In this document: in pieces, positions 1-8,052 of the stretch | Position numbering within the stretch: the stretch's first letter is position 1 | How the letters are laid out: each line of letters begins with the position of its first letter | DNA from: Paramacrobiotus metropolitanus | Taxonomy: Eukaryota > Tardigrada > Eutardigrada > Parachela > Macrobiotidae | Assembly (NCBI RefSeq): GCF_019649055.1 | Contig: NW_026570311.1 | Span: 1-64,000, forward strand | Reading direction: 5' to 3' | DNA length: 64,000 nt | Notes under the pieces: model-generated | What the model was told of the DNA's origin: nothing | Databases searched by the model: none | What the model saw: only the letters and a program-made list of their open reading frames with translations | Translations under genes and position numbers: made by a program

Positions 1-110
1 AGTAGTAATATGCCTGTCTCGACCGGCTTTTAGATGTGGGACGCTGATAAGAGCGTCCAGGGATGACGTCCCGTTTTTCAAAATTAATTTAAAAAATTCT
101 GAAAAAATTC
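1..110 (+). repeat. left terminal inverted repeat
   Basis: Bases 1-78 match the reverse complement of 22992-23069 with a single mismatch near base 59. Similarity then fades through an AT-rich stretch to about base 110. The first bases, AGTAGTAATATG, are perfectly repeated in inverse at the right end. The window starts exactly at the repeat start. Confidence 0.92.
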
Positions 111-200
111 CTAATGACCTAGAAAAATTCGTAAAAATAGGGTAAATATGTGTTAAATAGAGAAACGTGTTTGAACATGAAAGCTTGAATGCAACGGTGG

Positions 201-209
201 TATTTATAG
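201..209 (+). promoter_or_regulatory. TATA-like box for the two-BIR gene
   Basis: TATTTATAG lies about 40 bases before the ATG at 247. It fits the pattern of TATA elements before the other accessory genes of the element. Confidence 0.5.
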
Positions 210-246
210 CCAGAATAGGAACTGACGGAAAGTTAATTACTAGCTG

Positions 247-888
247 ATGGACTTGTACAATCGTATATTATCGTTCCTTGAATGGGGGTATTCATCTTGG
301 ACCCCTTTGGAACTGGCTAAGGCTGGCTTTGAATGTACTGGTTATGAGGACTTAATTACGTGTAGTTATTGTCTTGGAACTATTAGTGCACGGAACATAA
401 AGGGTACACCGGCTGCAACACATAAAATTTATTTTCCGGATTGTAAAATGTCGAGATCGGAAAGTGAAGTTACCAGCTGTAGTGACACCGAAGCGGACGC
501 AGACGTTTATGATGGAGAGGCTAGTGAGGAGGAATTTGCTGGATTCGAGGTGTACAGCAAGGACATCATTACCAAGGTTTACTGCCCAAAAATGCAATCC
601 TATGAAAGCCGCTTCGCTACTTTTGCTCGTTGGCCAAGCAGTCCACATCAACATCCACAAGAAATGGCTGCAGCGGGTTTTTACTTTATAAACTATTGTA
701 TACTGACACGCTGTTTTTACTGTGGCATGGGAAGAGATTGCTGGAGAGAAAATGAAGACCCTTGGGAGATTCATGCTGCCTTAAGACCGCAGTGTCCGTA
801 TTTGATGGAGCAGAAGGGGGAAAGTTTTATAAATATGATTCGGCAGAAGAAACAGAACAAATATAGAAACGCATCTAAAGAAGGTTAG
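247..888 (+). CDS. IAP-like protein with two BIR domains
   Basis: 213 residues. The first BIR (about residues 7-67) has the C-x2-C-x16-H-x6-C zinc pattern but lacks the usual D-P-W core, so it is degenerate. The second (about 120-190) is canonical: CFYC, then W-x-x-N-E-D-P-W, then H and C with the same spacing. BIR domains in viral and cellular IAPs bind caspases or IAP antagonists and block apoptosis (family knowledge); an anti-host-death role here is inference. The C-terminus is lysine-rich. A GTTAGA donor just before the stop and a TTGTAG acceptor near 941 would extend the reading frame in phase into 942-1076, a stretch that may resemble a UBA-type helix region. A further splice near 1208 could add the RING at 1219, giving a BIR-BIR-RING IAP. 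No transcript evidence, so the three parts are kept separate here. Confidence 0.85.
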   Translation: MDLYNRILSFLEWGYSSWTPLELAKAGFECTGYEDLITCSYCLGTISARNIKGTPAATHKIYFPDCKMSRSESEVTSCSDTEADADVYDGEASEEEFAGFEVYSKDIITKVYCPKMQSYESRFATFARWPSSPHQHPQEMAAAGFYFINYCILTRCFYCGMGRDCWRENEDPWEIHAALRPQCPYLMEQKGESFINMIRQKKQNKYRNASKEG

Positions 889-1153
889 ATTGGCAGTAAA
901 AGAGTAAATACCGTATTACAACTAAGCTTTCGATATTGTAGATGAAGACGCGCTGTTGTGGCCAGACAACGTGGCCGAAGAAGAAAAAATTCTACAAGCT
1001 TTACAGTTCTATAGTTGGGAGCACGTGATGGAAGCCTTCACGCCGGCGTCCGAGTGCGAGAATCATGGCCCAGTCGGAGCTCGGGTTTCCCTGGTCTGTT
1101 CCCTGGCTTGAACAGGGTTGCCGGGACAGCGAAAGGCGTGAAAGGTTATTGGC

Positions 1154-1162
1154 TTTATATAG
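1154..1162 (+). promoter_or_regulatory. TATA-like box before the RING gene
   Basis: TTTATATAG lies about 60 bases before the ATG at 1219. It argues that the RING segment may be an independent gene rather than the last exon of the BIR gene. Confidence 0.4.
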
Positions 1163-1218
1163 TGGCCCTGCATTGCTGAACGGTAAATCAGTTTTGTGGT
1201 ATTAACAGAAATGCGAGA

Positions 1219-1473
1219 ATGAGGGGTAATAGCGAGGAACATCTGCGGGCAGTAAGAGAGCATTGGCGACGAATATTCCTACGTTCTCCAGCAGATCATC
1301 TGGCCGAAGTGAAAGACGAAAAGCTGTGTAAAATTTGTTACACAAATGTCATCACGCAGGTTCTATATCCATGTGGTCATTTTGTTGTTTGCAACTGTTG
1401 TGTGAAGGACTGTGATGGTTGCCCAATGTGTCGTTCTGTCATAAAAAAAATCTTGCCAGTGTATTTTTGTTAA
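1219..1473 (+). CDS. IAP-type C3HC4 RING protein or exon
   Basis: 84 residues. Residues about 36-72 form a RING finger with the IAP-style order C-x2-C, PCGH, C-x2-C, CPMC and a hydrophobic tail ending VYFC. IAP RINGs are E3 ubiquitin ligases that act on caspases, partner proteins and the IAP itself (family knowledge). The segment follows the two-BIR gene on the same strand, matching cellular IAP domain order, so it is either its last exon (acceptor TTAACAG at 1208) or a separate short gene driven by the TATA box at 1154. The stop codon runs straight into a tract of nine A residues. Confidence 0.8.
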   Translation: MRGNSEEHLRAVREHWRRIFLRSPADHLAEVKDEKLCKICYTNVITQVLYPCGHFVVCNCCVKDCDGCPMCRSVIKKILPVYFC

Positions 1474-1482
1474 AAAAAAAGA

Positions 1483-1596
1483 ACAAGCTGTGGCTTGCTA
1501 CTGAAATGTTTTTGTTTTATGTTAAGCTACCAGGGGATTGAACCCCAGACCTTATCCTATAAAATTGTTTAGTTTACGAGTAAGCCACAACATGTT
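1483..1596. other. imperfect palindrome with a tRNA T-arm-like core
   Basis: A 17-base arm at 1483-1499 is matched in inverse by 1580-1596 at 14 of 17 positions. On the minus strand the middle contains GGGGTTCAATCCCC, which resembles a tRNA T-arm/B-box, preceded by AAGGTC like a variable loop. No consistent acceptor or anticodon stem can be folded, so it is not called a tRNA gene. Confidence 0.45.
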
Positions 1597-1715
1597 CTGG
1601 TGAAAGTTGATTAAAGTTTTGCATCTATTTGATTACTTACTGGAAATCCACAACGCACTCTGCGCAAAAGGAACCGGCAACGACGGAATCGACCAATAGT
1701 TATTAAGGGCAGTTG

Positions 1716-2280
1716 CATTACTACCAGCGTTATGTATCAGCTTTCACGGAAGCTAGTCAAACATTCAAGTTTGTTACAGGACATACAAGGAACAAGCAGC
1801 ATTGGACATGACCAAGATATGGTAACGTCTATTGCTGAAGTTCCGTGGTACACGTCCTCCCTATATTTGCAAAGCCAATACTTTTCAAGTTCCAAATCAC
1901 ATTGAGGTGTACATGGAACTGGTGGCTATGGAAATGACCAATTACAATTGAGGTAATTTCCATTACTACCAGCGCTACGTATCAACTCTCATAAAAGTCT
2001 GTCAAACATTCAAAAATACTGCAGGACGTACAAAGAACCAATAATAATGATGGATATGACCAACGTGCGGTAATGTCCATCATTATGGCTCTTTGCTACA
2101 GACCGTCGACTTATTTATGAAGCCTATACCTTGAGTTCTGAATCGCATTGAGGTGAACATGGAGCTAGTCGCAATGGAAATGACCAATAGAAACTACGGT
2201 GATGTCCATTACTACCAGCGCAATGTACAACTCACACAAAAGTGTAACGGGAATTACGGATCGTAACAGATTAGATATTT
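1716..2280 (+). repeat. degenerate tandem repeat, about 245-bp period
   Basis: CATTACTACCAGCG occurs at 1716, 1961 and 2207, with related flanking text each time (TGGAAATGACCAAT just before, a CAAACATTC and AGGACGTACAA motif after). Two full units and a partial third are visible. No coding frame survives across it. The whole 1474-2800 interval shows no supported gene. Confidence 0.75.
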
Positions 2281-2325
2281 GATCACATTCCTTTCAAAGC
2301 AGTGCCTGGTAACTGAACTGGTTTC

Positions 2326-2595
2326 GGTCCTGCTCAGTAGTCGTAGTAAGCTACATGGATTCGATCAATCCAGTTTAACTCAACCACGATTACAGAGCAG
2401 TACCGTATATATGAACAAATAAACAAGTGAAAACTCTGCAGGATCATAGTATGAACTCTGTTCAGGTCAGTAAAAAAGAAATATGGAGCCCAAAAGGTCA
2501 CGACGCTGACGGTCCTGCTTAGTAATCGTAGTCAGTCCAAAGGATTTGGTCAATCCATTTTGAACTGATCTAAAATATCCAAGCAATACCGTGAC
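2326..2595 (+). repeat. two-copy imperfect direct repeat, about 185-bp period
   Basis: 2326-2410 and 2511-2595 share GGTCCTGCT, an AGTAnTCGTAGT motif, a GGAT-TCAATCCA stretch and a GCA-TACCGT end. It lies just before the first gene of the paralogue pair and could be regulatory; that is inference. Confidence 0.6.
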
Positions 2596-2792
2596 GGGGA
2601 ATGGCGGGCGAGACAAGGTCGCTAGGGCCGTAATATCCAACTGGCACTGAACAACTCTGAACCACTTTATACACCAAAGTTGGTTCAAGAACGGAAGACG
2701 ACTGATTTTTGCTGTTGGAAATATTGGGCTTTATATACCATGTTTGAGAACTGCTGACCGGAAATGGCAGATACTATCTTTGTTGTAACTGG

Positions 2793-2800
2793 TATATAAG
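2793..2800 (+). promoter_or_regulatory. TATA box of the first orphan paralogue
   Basis: TATATAAG. Transcription would start near 2820-2825, which places the first ATG at 2808 too close and favours the in-frame ATG at 2829 as the true start. Confidence 0.6.
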
Positions 2801-2828
2801 AGCTGAAATGTTTGCAACTGTGGCTACC

Positions 2829-3275
2829 ATGAAGCATGTCAGTACCATGGCGCAGATGTACGACAACACATTAGCGGTAATGTACGAGGCCGAGATTTTG
2901 CCTTTTGCAGGTTCCTATAGCCAGCTGCAGTGGAGTTTGGCTGGAAATGTAAAGGCCAACGTGATAACGTTCAAGGGGAAGTTTGATTGGATGGAGATTG
3001 AAGGTCAACAGGGAGAGCGGTTAATATTTATCCATCTCTTACCGATGGAGGCAAAGAAACTACACGAAGCGTTGACTCCGCGAAAGACATCCATCCGGCT
3101 GAAGTCCGTCGAAGGATTAAGCTGGGACATGGAAGTGGAAGCTACAACATACTGCTCAAAGTTATTGTTAAATCATCCAGAGATGGTGCTGGAGCTGCCT
3201 TTATTGGCCCAAAAGAAGTTGTGTAACATTCTACAGGCGTATGAGCGCGAAATAACTGAAGCGTGTGCTGGCTAG
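2829..3275 (+). CDS. unrecognised protein, paralogue A
   Basis: 149 residues from the ATG at 2829 (155 from 2808). I do not recognise the family. It is clearly related to the next gene: shared features are MY-x-A near the N-terminus, a V-I/I-T-x-K-G strand, a helix ending HE-A/L-L, the tetrapeptide YCS(K/R) and an L-x-x-Y-x-x-E-I C-terminus. The predicted order, several strands (including I-T-F-K-G-K) followed by a helix, is the kind seen in PC4/Sub1 and PUR single-strand DNA-binding folds, but no motif proves this. It lies in the TATA-driven accessory block. Confidence 0.65.
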   Translation: MKHVSTMAQMYDNTLAVMYEAEILPFAGSYSQLQWSLAGNVKANVITFKGKFDWMEIEGQQGERLIFIHLLPMEAKKLHEALTPRKTSIRLKSVEGLSWDMEVEATTYCSKLLLNHPEMVLELPLLAQKKLCNILQAYEREITEACAG

Positions 3276-3323
3276 CTGTTATTGATGGGAAGATTGAATA
3301 AAATCTATTTAAGGTGGTTGTTG

Positions 3324-3330
3324 TATATAG
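3324..3330 (+). promoter_or_regulatory. TATA box of the second orphan paralogue
   Basis: TATATAG, about 55 bases before the ATG at 3384. Confidence 0.45.
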
Positions 3331-3383
3331 TACAGAAAAAATATATCGGTTATTCAGAGAATATCTTTACACTGCAAAACAAA

Positions 3384-3855
3384 ATGAACGGTACAGCATA
3401 CACAATGGACGGTACATCAGACATAATGTACAGAGCGGTGATTAAGCCGTTAAATCAGGAGAATGCGAACTGAGCTGGACTTGAAACGCGGCACAAAAGT
3501 TAATATCATAACCTGCAAGGGCGGTCATTTTAAGCAGTTGCAACTTGTGGACGAACGCGCAGGAGCGAAAGTTTCTTGGACGTTTGGTGCTGCAGAAGCA
3601 TACGACATCCATGAATTATTAAAAAAGTCCAAAACAGTTAAAAAGTTTAAAGACACACAGCCGGGTTCACCATGGACACTGGAAATAGACTACGACCTAT
3701 ACTGTTCAAGAATGGCGCTAGTCAACGCTCTTGGGTTTTCGATCCACTTTATGAGTTACGACCAGTATATGCTGTATCAAATACTGCACGGCTACTTGGA
3801 AGAAATTAAGATAGCACTAAAGACCGATACGACTGTAGATGTAAAGTCTATTTAA
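3384..3855 (+). pseudogene. unrecognised protein, paralogue B, frameshifted
   Basis: Tandem copy of the preceding gene. The N-terminal part (from the ATG at 3384) and the main part (from 3463 to the stop at 3853-3855) are in different frames; comparison with paralogue A places a one-base shift near 3460. Conserved features: I-I-T-C-K-G, HELLKK, YCSRM and LHGYLEEI. The C-terminus is longer than in A and ends in a serine/threonine/aspartate-containing tail. Divergence between A and B is large, so the duplication is old. The break could be real decay, an indel error, or use of the ATG at 3463. Confidence 0.6.
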
Positions 3856-3858
3856 GGC

Positions 3859-4086
3859 CTTAGGAGTTCAAACTTCAGAGTATAAGGGAACGACCTGCAA
3901 GTTTCTAGAACGTCGTTTTTTTGTATTAAAAACAACCACGGAGTGTGTGCTTCATCGGTGTTCGGCGGTGGGGCAATTGATAATTCAACCTTTAATAGTG
4001 ACACAGAGATGTTTGTCAGGGACGTTGTGAAGGAAATTCACGGTAAAACAAATATAAAAACGGAAGGTCGTCTGAAAGTCAAATAA
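3859..4086 (+). pseudogene. possible small broken coding segment
   Basis: Two overlapping open frames with protein-like composition: one through about 3860-3960, then another from about 3955 to the TAA at 4084-4086 (containing FVRDVVKEI). A one-base shift near 3958 would connect them. No family recognised. The stop runs into nine A residues. Confidence 0.3.
4053..4060 (+). promoter_or_regulatory. TATA box before the 4119 gene
   Basis: TATAAAAA, about 60 bases before the ATG at 4119. Confidence 0.5.
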
Positions 4087-4118
4087 AAAAAAACAATTGT
4101 TTAGATTTGGCACCGGGT

Positions 4119-4469
4119 ATGAACATCATGGTCGATGGCTGGTTATGCAAAATTCTCCACGTGGGGTATGAAGTCCCCAAGCCTAAGAAGCCAGAAGATT
4201 TTTTTTCTAGTCTACCAGTTAACCCGAATTGTTCAAGCTGGTGGGAGCCACAGTTTTTGAGAGGTCGCTATCGGCTTCCGCTACCCCGACCTGTGAACGG
4301 TGACTCTGACCTAGGCCTGTATGTTGGGAAAGTCATGCAGGTCGCACAGTACTGCTGTAAAATAGTATCGCGTCGGGCTGGTTATCAGTCATGGTGGGAA
4401 ATGATCCTTGAACGGTATCGATCCTATAAAGGTGACCCTAACGCTACCATACCGATGGCCGGTATATAA
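4119..4469 (+). CDS. unrecognised 116-residue protein
   Basis: Starts at the ATG at 4119 (an in-frame TTG at 4107 is not needed). The protein is proline-rich in the middle, contains two W-W pairs (SSWWEP and SWWEM) and a few scattered cysteines, with no signal peptide or membrane span. The stop codon lies inside the TATA box of the next gene, showing how tightly the accessory block is packed. Function unknown. Confidence 0.55.
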   Translation: MNIMVDGWLCKILHVGYEVPKPKKPEDFFSSLPVNPNCSSWWEPQFLRGRYRLPLPRPVNGDSDLGLYVGKVMQVAQYCCKIVSRRAGYQSWWEMILERYRSYKGDPNATIPMAGI

Positions 4470-4470
4470 A
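4463..4470 (+). promoter_or_regulatory. TATA box of the single-BIR gene
   Basis: TATATAAA, 40 bases before the ATG at 4509 and overlapping the stop codon of the previous gene. Confidence 0.6.
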
Positions 4471-4508
4471 CCGAGAAACATGCAAGCGGTTAGTACGGCA
4501 GTGTAAAA

Positions 4509-5114
4509 ATGTCTGAAGTCAACGAAGACTACGATAGTGGTGGAGACTCTCTTCTGGTTGAAGATGGCGAATTGCAAGATTCTCCAGTAAGCTCAACAAG
4601 ATCTGTTCCACCGCAAGTACCGGACTCAGCTTCAGTACCAAGCGCTGAAACTGGAGCAGCACCAGCAACGCCAACTCCGCCACAACCACCACTACGGCCA
4701 GAATCAGGAACTACGTCGACTTCAGCGCCTGCGGCGGATAGGCCATATCGTCTACCATTGGGCGCATTGAGTGGATACACTTTGGTTTGGTTGGATCCCC
4801 CGGGAGCGCCTGCCAGAAGAACGGACACAGCGACTCCTGGGCGGGCTGCAGCAGGCTATCGGCTGCAACATGAATTCAGACGGTTCGTATACCGTCTGCA
4901 CTCTTTTCAACACCGGAACTGGACACTGCGTACACCGTCAGCGGCGCGTTTTGCGAGAGCCGGCTTCTTTTACACGGGATTGCGTGACCTAGTGAAGTGT
5001 ATTCATTGTGGACTAGAGTTGGAAAACTGGGAGCCGCATGATGACCCACAAGCTGAGCATGACTGGCATAGTGGAACTTCCTGCAGACCAGATCGCCCGC
5101 CGCAAGAAATATGA
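4509..5114 (+). CDS. single-BIR protein with long disordered N-terminus
   Basis: 201 residues. Residues 1-80 are acidic then rich in P, S, T and A, so probably disordered. A BIR domain fills about 125-195: R-x2-SF near its start, A-RAGFFYTG, D-x-V-x-CIHC, W-x-x-H-D-D-P-x-x-E-H and a final C, i.e. the canonical zinc ligands with a x7 last spacing. The protein ends shortly after the BIR, so it lacks a RING. Such single-BIR proteins resemble small viral IAPs; caspase or antagonist binding is inferred. An A10 tract begins 24 bases past the stop. Confidence 0.85.
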   Translation: MSEVNEDYDSGGDSLLVEDGELQDSPVSSTRSVPPQVPDSASVPSAETGAAPATPTPPQPPLRPESGTTSTSAPAADRPYRLPLGALSGYTLVWLDPPGAPARRTDTATPGRAAAGYRLQHEFRRFVYRLHSFQHRNWTLRTPSAARFARAGFFYTGLRDLVKCIHCGLELENWEPHDDPQAEHDWHSGTSCRPDRPPQEI

Positions 5115-5137
5115 TGTTAAAACTGACGTTTTTGTTT

Positions 5138-5231
5138 AAAAAAAAAAGAATATCGTTTTTTCGTATGTTTATTAGTTTATGGCAGAGCAGTGGTCTATTA
5201 AAGCGGAGAGGACTTAGTCAAAAAAAAAAAG
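5138..5231 (+). other. A-rich tracts in intergenic space
   Basis: A10 at 5138-5147 and A11 at 5220-5230. Similar runs follow or abut stop codons at 1472-1480 (A9), 4085-4093 (A9) and 10185-10192 (A8). They may be transcript-end signals or remnants of captured cDNA tails. Confidence 0.4.
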
Positions 5232-5262
5232 AAAATGAACTTTGATAAGATTCATGTGAACA

Positions 5263-5684
5263 TTAAAACAGTAGCAAGCGAAGTTCGGCTGCCGTAGTAC
5301 GCACAGCCAATTCCGACTTTGCACCCAAAATATTAACTTTACCAGAGGTAAAAATTACACAAGTTGCTTCGGGTAGATGGACGCTTAGACCAGGAAACAG
5401 TTCAGGTTCATAACAAGGCCTGTAGCAGTGCAGCTTTGAAGTCCGTAACGTACGCATCGGTATAGTAATGATATCGTTACAATAGAGTTCGACTCTTCAG
5501 CATTATCGGTAACGCGTTTACTGTAATCCGACCATTGCTGTATAGTTGACAGTGACTTTGTATGTTCGGCGAATAGTAAAAATGTTGGGATCGTACGGGA
5601 TCTGGAGAAGGTCTGCGATATCTTGAAGATCAAAGCCACAATTCAGTTTACCAACTGCGACTATATTTTTATTGATGCCGCCAT
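5263..5684 (-). pseudogene. TATA-binding protein (TBP)-like gene, frameshifted
   Basis: Read on the minus strand from an ATG at 5684-5682 to a TAA at 5263. The C-terminal frame carries YEPELFPGL followed by VIFTSGKVNILGAKSE, the signature of the second TBP repeat (EPELFPGL, then FxSGKxxxTGAK). The N-terminal frame carries NIVAVGKLNCGFDL and YDPN, matching the start of the first repeat, and an intermediate frame has a YSNGRITVN strand like the first-repeat SSGK strand. All pieces appear in TBP order over about 140 codons, slightly shorter than the usual 180-residue core. At least three one-base shifts separate the frames, so the copy is broken or mis-assembled. TBP binds TATA boxes and nucleates RNA polymerase II initiation. 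Known in some large nucleocytoplasmic DNA viruses; I know of none in Polintons. Its start overlaps the ATPase start by two bases, divergently. Confidence 0.8.
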
Positions 5685-6387
5685 GACAGCAGTAATTCAA
5701 AACAATTTCGTGGAGCTGGAAAGTCAGCCAAAACTCGTAACTCCTTTTGGAATGATGATTTGCGGTCCTACAATGGTTGGAAAATCGTCTTTTGTCTTCC
5801 GCCTAATCGAGCAACGAAAAGAAATGATGACTTCGACTCCGAGAAGAGTGGTATATGCATACAATCAGTGGCAGAATGGATACGATGCTTTGAAAGTTCA
5901 GTGTCCAGAAACAGAGTTTGTGAAAGGACTGAGTGACCTTTTTTCGGACGAGGATTTTTTCGATAAAGAGGTGACAAATTTACTGATTGTGGATGATTTG
6001 GCACACGAGATGGCAAAAAATGAGCAGGCCAGTAATCTGTTCACGCAAGGAATTCACCATAAAAACCTGAGCGTTATTTATATTACCCAAAACCTGTACA
6101 AACAAGGAAAAGCGATGCGTGATATAACACTAAATTGTCAGTATATGGTGCTGTTTAAGAATGCTCGGGACCTCGGCCAGATCGATATCTTACAACGTCA
6201 AACAAAACTAAAGTGCCTTGCGCAAGCGTACGCGGCTTGCACGTCAGAAAACTATCAACCGCTCTTAATTGACCTTACCCCAGCTTGTCCATCTTATTTA
6301 AGGCTGCGATCGCATTTGTTTCCTAAAGAGACAATGAGAATTTATACTGATCATCTGCCATCACTGAGCCTAAAAAATGGCAAGTAA
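5683..6387 (+). CDS. A32/FtsK-like genome packaging ATPase
   Basis: 234 residues from the ATG at 5683 (254 if the upstream in-frame ATG at 5623 is used; the later start avoids the TBP-like gene and is preferred). Walker A is GPTMVGKSS; Walker B is LLIVDDL; a conserved TQNL motif and the FKNARD motif follow, as in Polinton, adintovirus and poxvirus A32 ATPases. The protein powers DNA translocation into the capsid (family knowledge). It is the only core gene here with a fully open frame. Its end overlaps the start of the next gene at 6377. Confidence 0.93.
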   Translation: MTAVIQNNFVELESQPKLVTPFGMMICGPTMVGKSSFVFRLIEQRKEMMTSTPRRVVYAYNQWQNGYDALKVQCPETEFVKGLSDLFSDEDFFDKEVTNLLIVDDLAHEMAKNEQASNLFTQGIHHKNLSVIYITQNLYKQGKAMRDITLNCQYMVLFKNARDLGQIDILQRQTKLKCLAQAYAACTSENYQPLLIDLTPACPSYLRLRSHLFPKETMRIYTDHLPSLSLKNGK

Positions 6388-6710
6388 AGCGAAGGAGATT
6401 GCCCGTTTTTGCTTACCCTTAACCGGGCAAAGCCTAAGCAACGAAGAGCACTGTTGAAGCAGTGTTGCGATAAACACCATATAAGGTATTCAAGAGCTTG
6501 CCTTGAACCTTATTAAAGGACGAGTCCCCTTAAAGCCTCATCAGCTGACAGCGTGTAAAAGTGCAAGACTCCCATAAAGCTTCTAGCATCTCCAAGTGTA
6601 TCACTTCAAAGAAAAAACGTATACTATTACAACGAGGAGGATTCTTACCCGCTCTATTACCATTACTAGCATCAGCCGTTATAAGCGCAGTGACAGCAAA
6701 CCACCAATAA
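6377..6710 (+). pseudogene. small protein with hydrophobic C-terminal segment, frameshifted
   Basis: Begins at an ATG at 6377 overlapping the ATPase end. Reading passes through three frames with breaks near 6455, 6570 and 6600. It closes with a basic KKKR stretch, RGGFLPALLPLL and an alanine/valine-rich hydrophobic end, stop at 6708-6710. A short protein with a GGFLP-type hydrophobic tail placed between ATPase and integrase is common in Polintons and adintoviruses (my recollection). It resembles small virion membrane-active or DNA-condensing proteins; role inferred. Confidence 0.65.
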
Positions 6711-6726
6711 GCATATAAAAAAAAAC

Positions 6727-7418
6727 ATGGAAACCTATATGCTAATACCAAAACGGCAAGCGGAGAAACGGCGCACGGAGGTTGAGCTAGCACTAAACCA
6801 AGTACCCCAGAAGCTTCCAAAATCCTTTCTCTAGAACAGCTGACAACGGAAACTTTGGCTAACAAAAGCCTATCGGAATATCAGAAAGCACAATTACTTT
6901 CATCTAGTCTGCAGCGGTTTTAGCGCTGCGGCCGTACGCTTTAGATGATACGAGCGGTAGCCAAACCAATCCAAATATTTCCCAGGAAGGATCCCAGCCT
7001 TTGAAAAAAATTCGTAAACCGAAACCTATATTTAAGCAGATGGTAAAAAGAACTTCAGCTCGACGAAAACAGTCACTTTTAAAAAAGCATGCCGCCAGTA
7101 TATTTGGCAAAGCAGGTACCGGTACACCGGTGCGCCAACAACCGTTAAGCGGTGAAAACAGCCAGTACGCAACGCCTGCAAGTTCCTTTCAAGGTCACAA
7201 GGAAAACGGAAAGTGTATGAGGACATGATCACGCCAAGCAAAATCGGCCATCCAAAATCAAAAAACGACTTCAAACAACGTTAAACAAAATACATAATTT
7301 AAGAAATCGAGATCGGGTAGACTATTACGCCGTTGAAAATAAATATGATGATCCACAGCTGGGCTTTGGAAAAAGAAAACTTCAGCAACACAAGCGCTTA
7401 AAGTGGTTAGTTATTTAA
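6727..7418 (+). pseudogene. basic protein of the capsid module, several frameshifts
   Basis: An open frame from the ATG at 6727 (starting METYMLIPKRQ) is interrupted near 6835, 6915, 7210 and 7265, with protein-like sequence resuming in another frame each time. Blocks include EYQKAQLLSS, a very basic stretch around 7000-7080 and a final block with VDYYAVENKYDDP and GFGKRK, stop at 7416-7418. One decayed gene is the simplest reading because composition is continuous. Family not recognised; the position before integrase and the basic charge suggest a virion or DNA-binding role. Confidence 0.5.
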
Positions 7419-7602
7419 GAATAGCAGGCATGGCGGGGTGCATACCAGTCAGCCTGAACTTTGAGAGGGTATGAAGCTGACCTTTATTTCATCATGCTGT
7501 GCTGGGGATAAAGATTCGGAAGACTCAAACGTCAGTAAAGACAATAGCTTTGGTCAAAACAAAACAAAGTTGACGTCAGTGTCCAAGTTGACCTAACTAA
7601 AG

Positions 7603-8017
7603 ATGGGAGAAGCGGAGTACGTGAGTGCGGCGCAAGTGGCAAGCCTGGGGAGTGGAACGATTCCGGAAGCATCAAACCGTGTCAAGCGAACTTAATCAGC
7701 ATGACAAAGCCCTAAAGCTTCTGCAAGGAATTGACGCCTACAATTTACATAAGCCGTCTCGGCGGAAATTCCGCAGAAATCCGGTAGTTTCAATACAGTT
7801 CGGTGAACAATACATGGCTGACCTGATGGATGTGTCCCGTTACGCAAAGCAGAATAAACATAAAAAATTTCTGCTGGTTGTTGTGGACAGTTTTTCCAAA
7901 AAAGTAGCATGCGAAATGCTGACAAAAAAAAGCAGTGAATACGTTCTTCCTGCCCTGGAGAAAGCCTTTTCTCGTTTGTATGGACCACCTATGTATTTAC
8001 AAGTGGATAGAGGTACT

Positions 8018-8052
<35 letters not shown>

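Noticed and set aside
352-774. 140-codon open frame on the minus strand
   Set aside because: It is the antisense shadow of the two-BIR gene and has no motif of its own.
1520-1596. Possible tRNA gene on the minus strand
   Set aside because: The T-arm-like core is good, but no 7-bp acceptor stem and no anticodon stem pair with it. Reported only as a tRNA-like palindrome.
4529-4828. 99-codon minus-strand open frame
   Set aside because: Antisense of the proline/serine-rich leader of the single-BIR gene; low-complexity composition explains its length.
7840-8050. Open frame with a long cysteine-valine run on the minus strand
   Set aside because: Produced by translating the CA microsatellite of the integrase intron.
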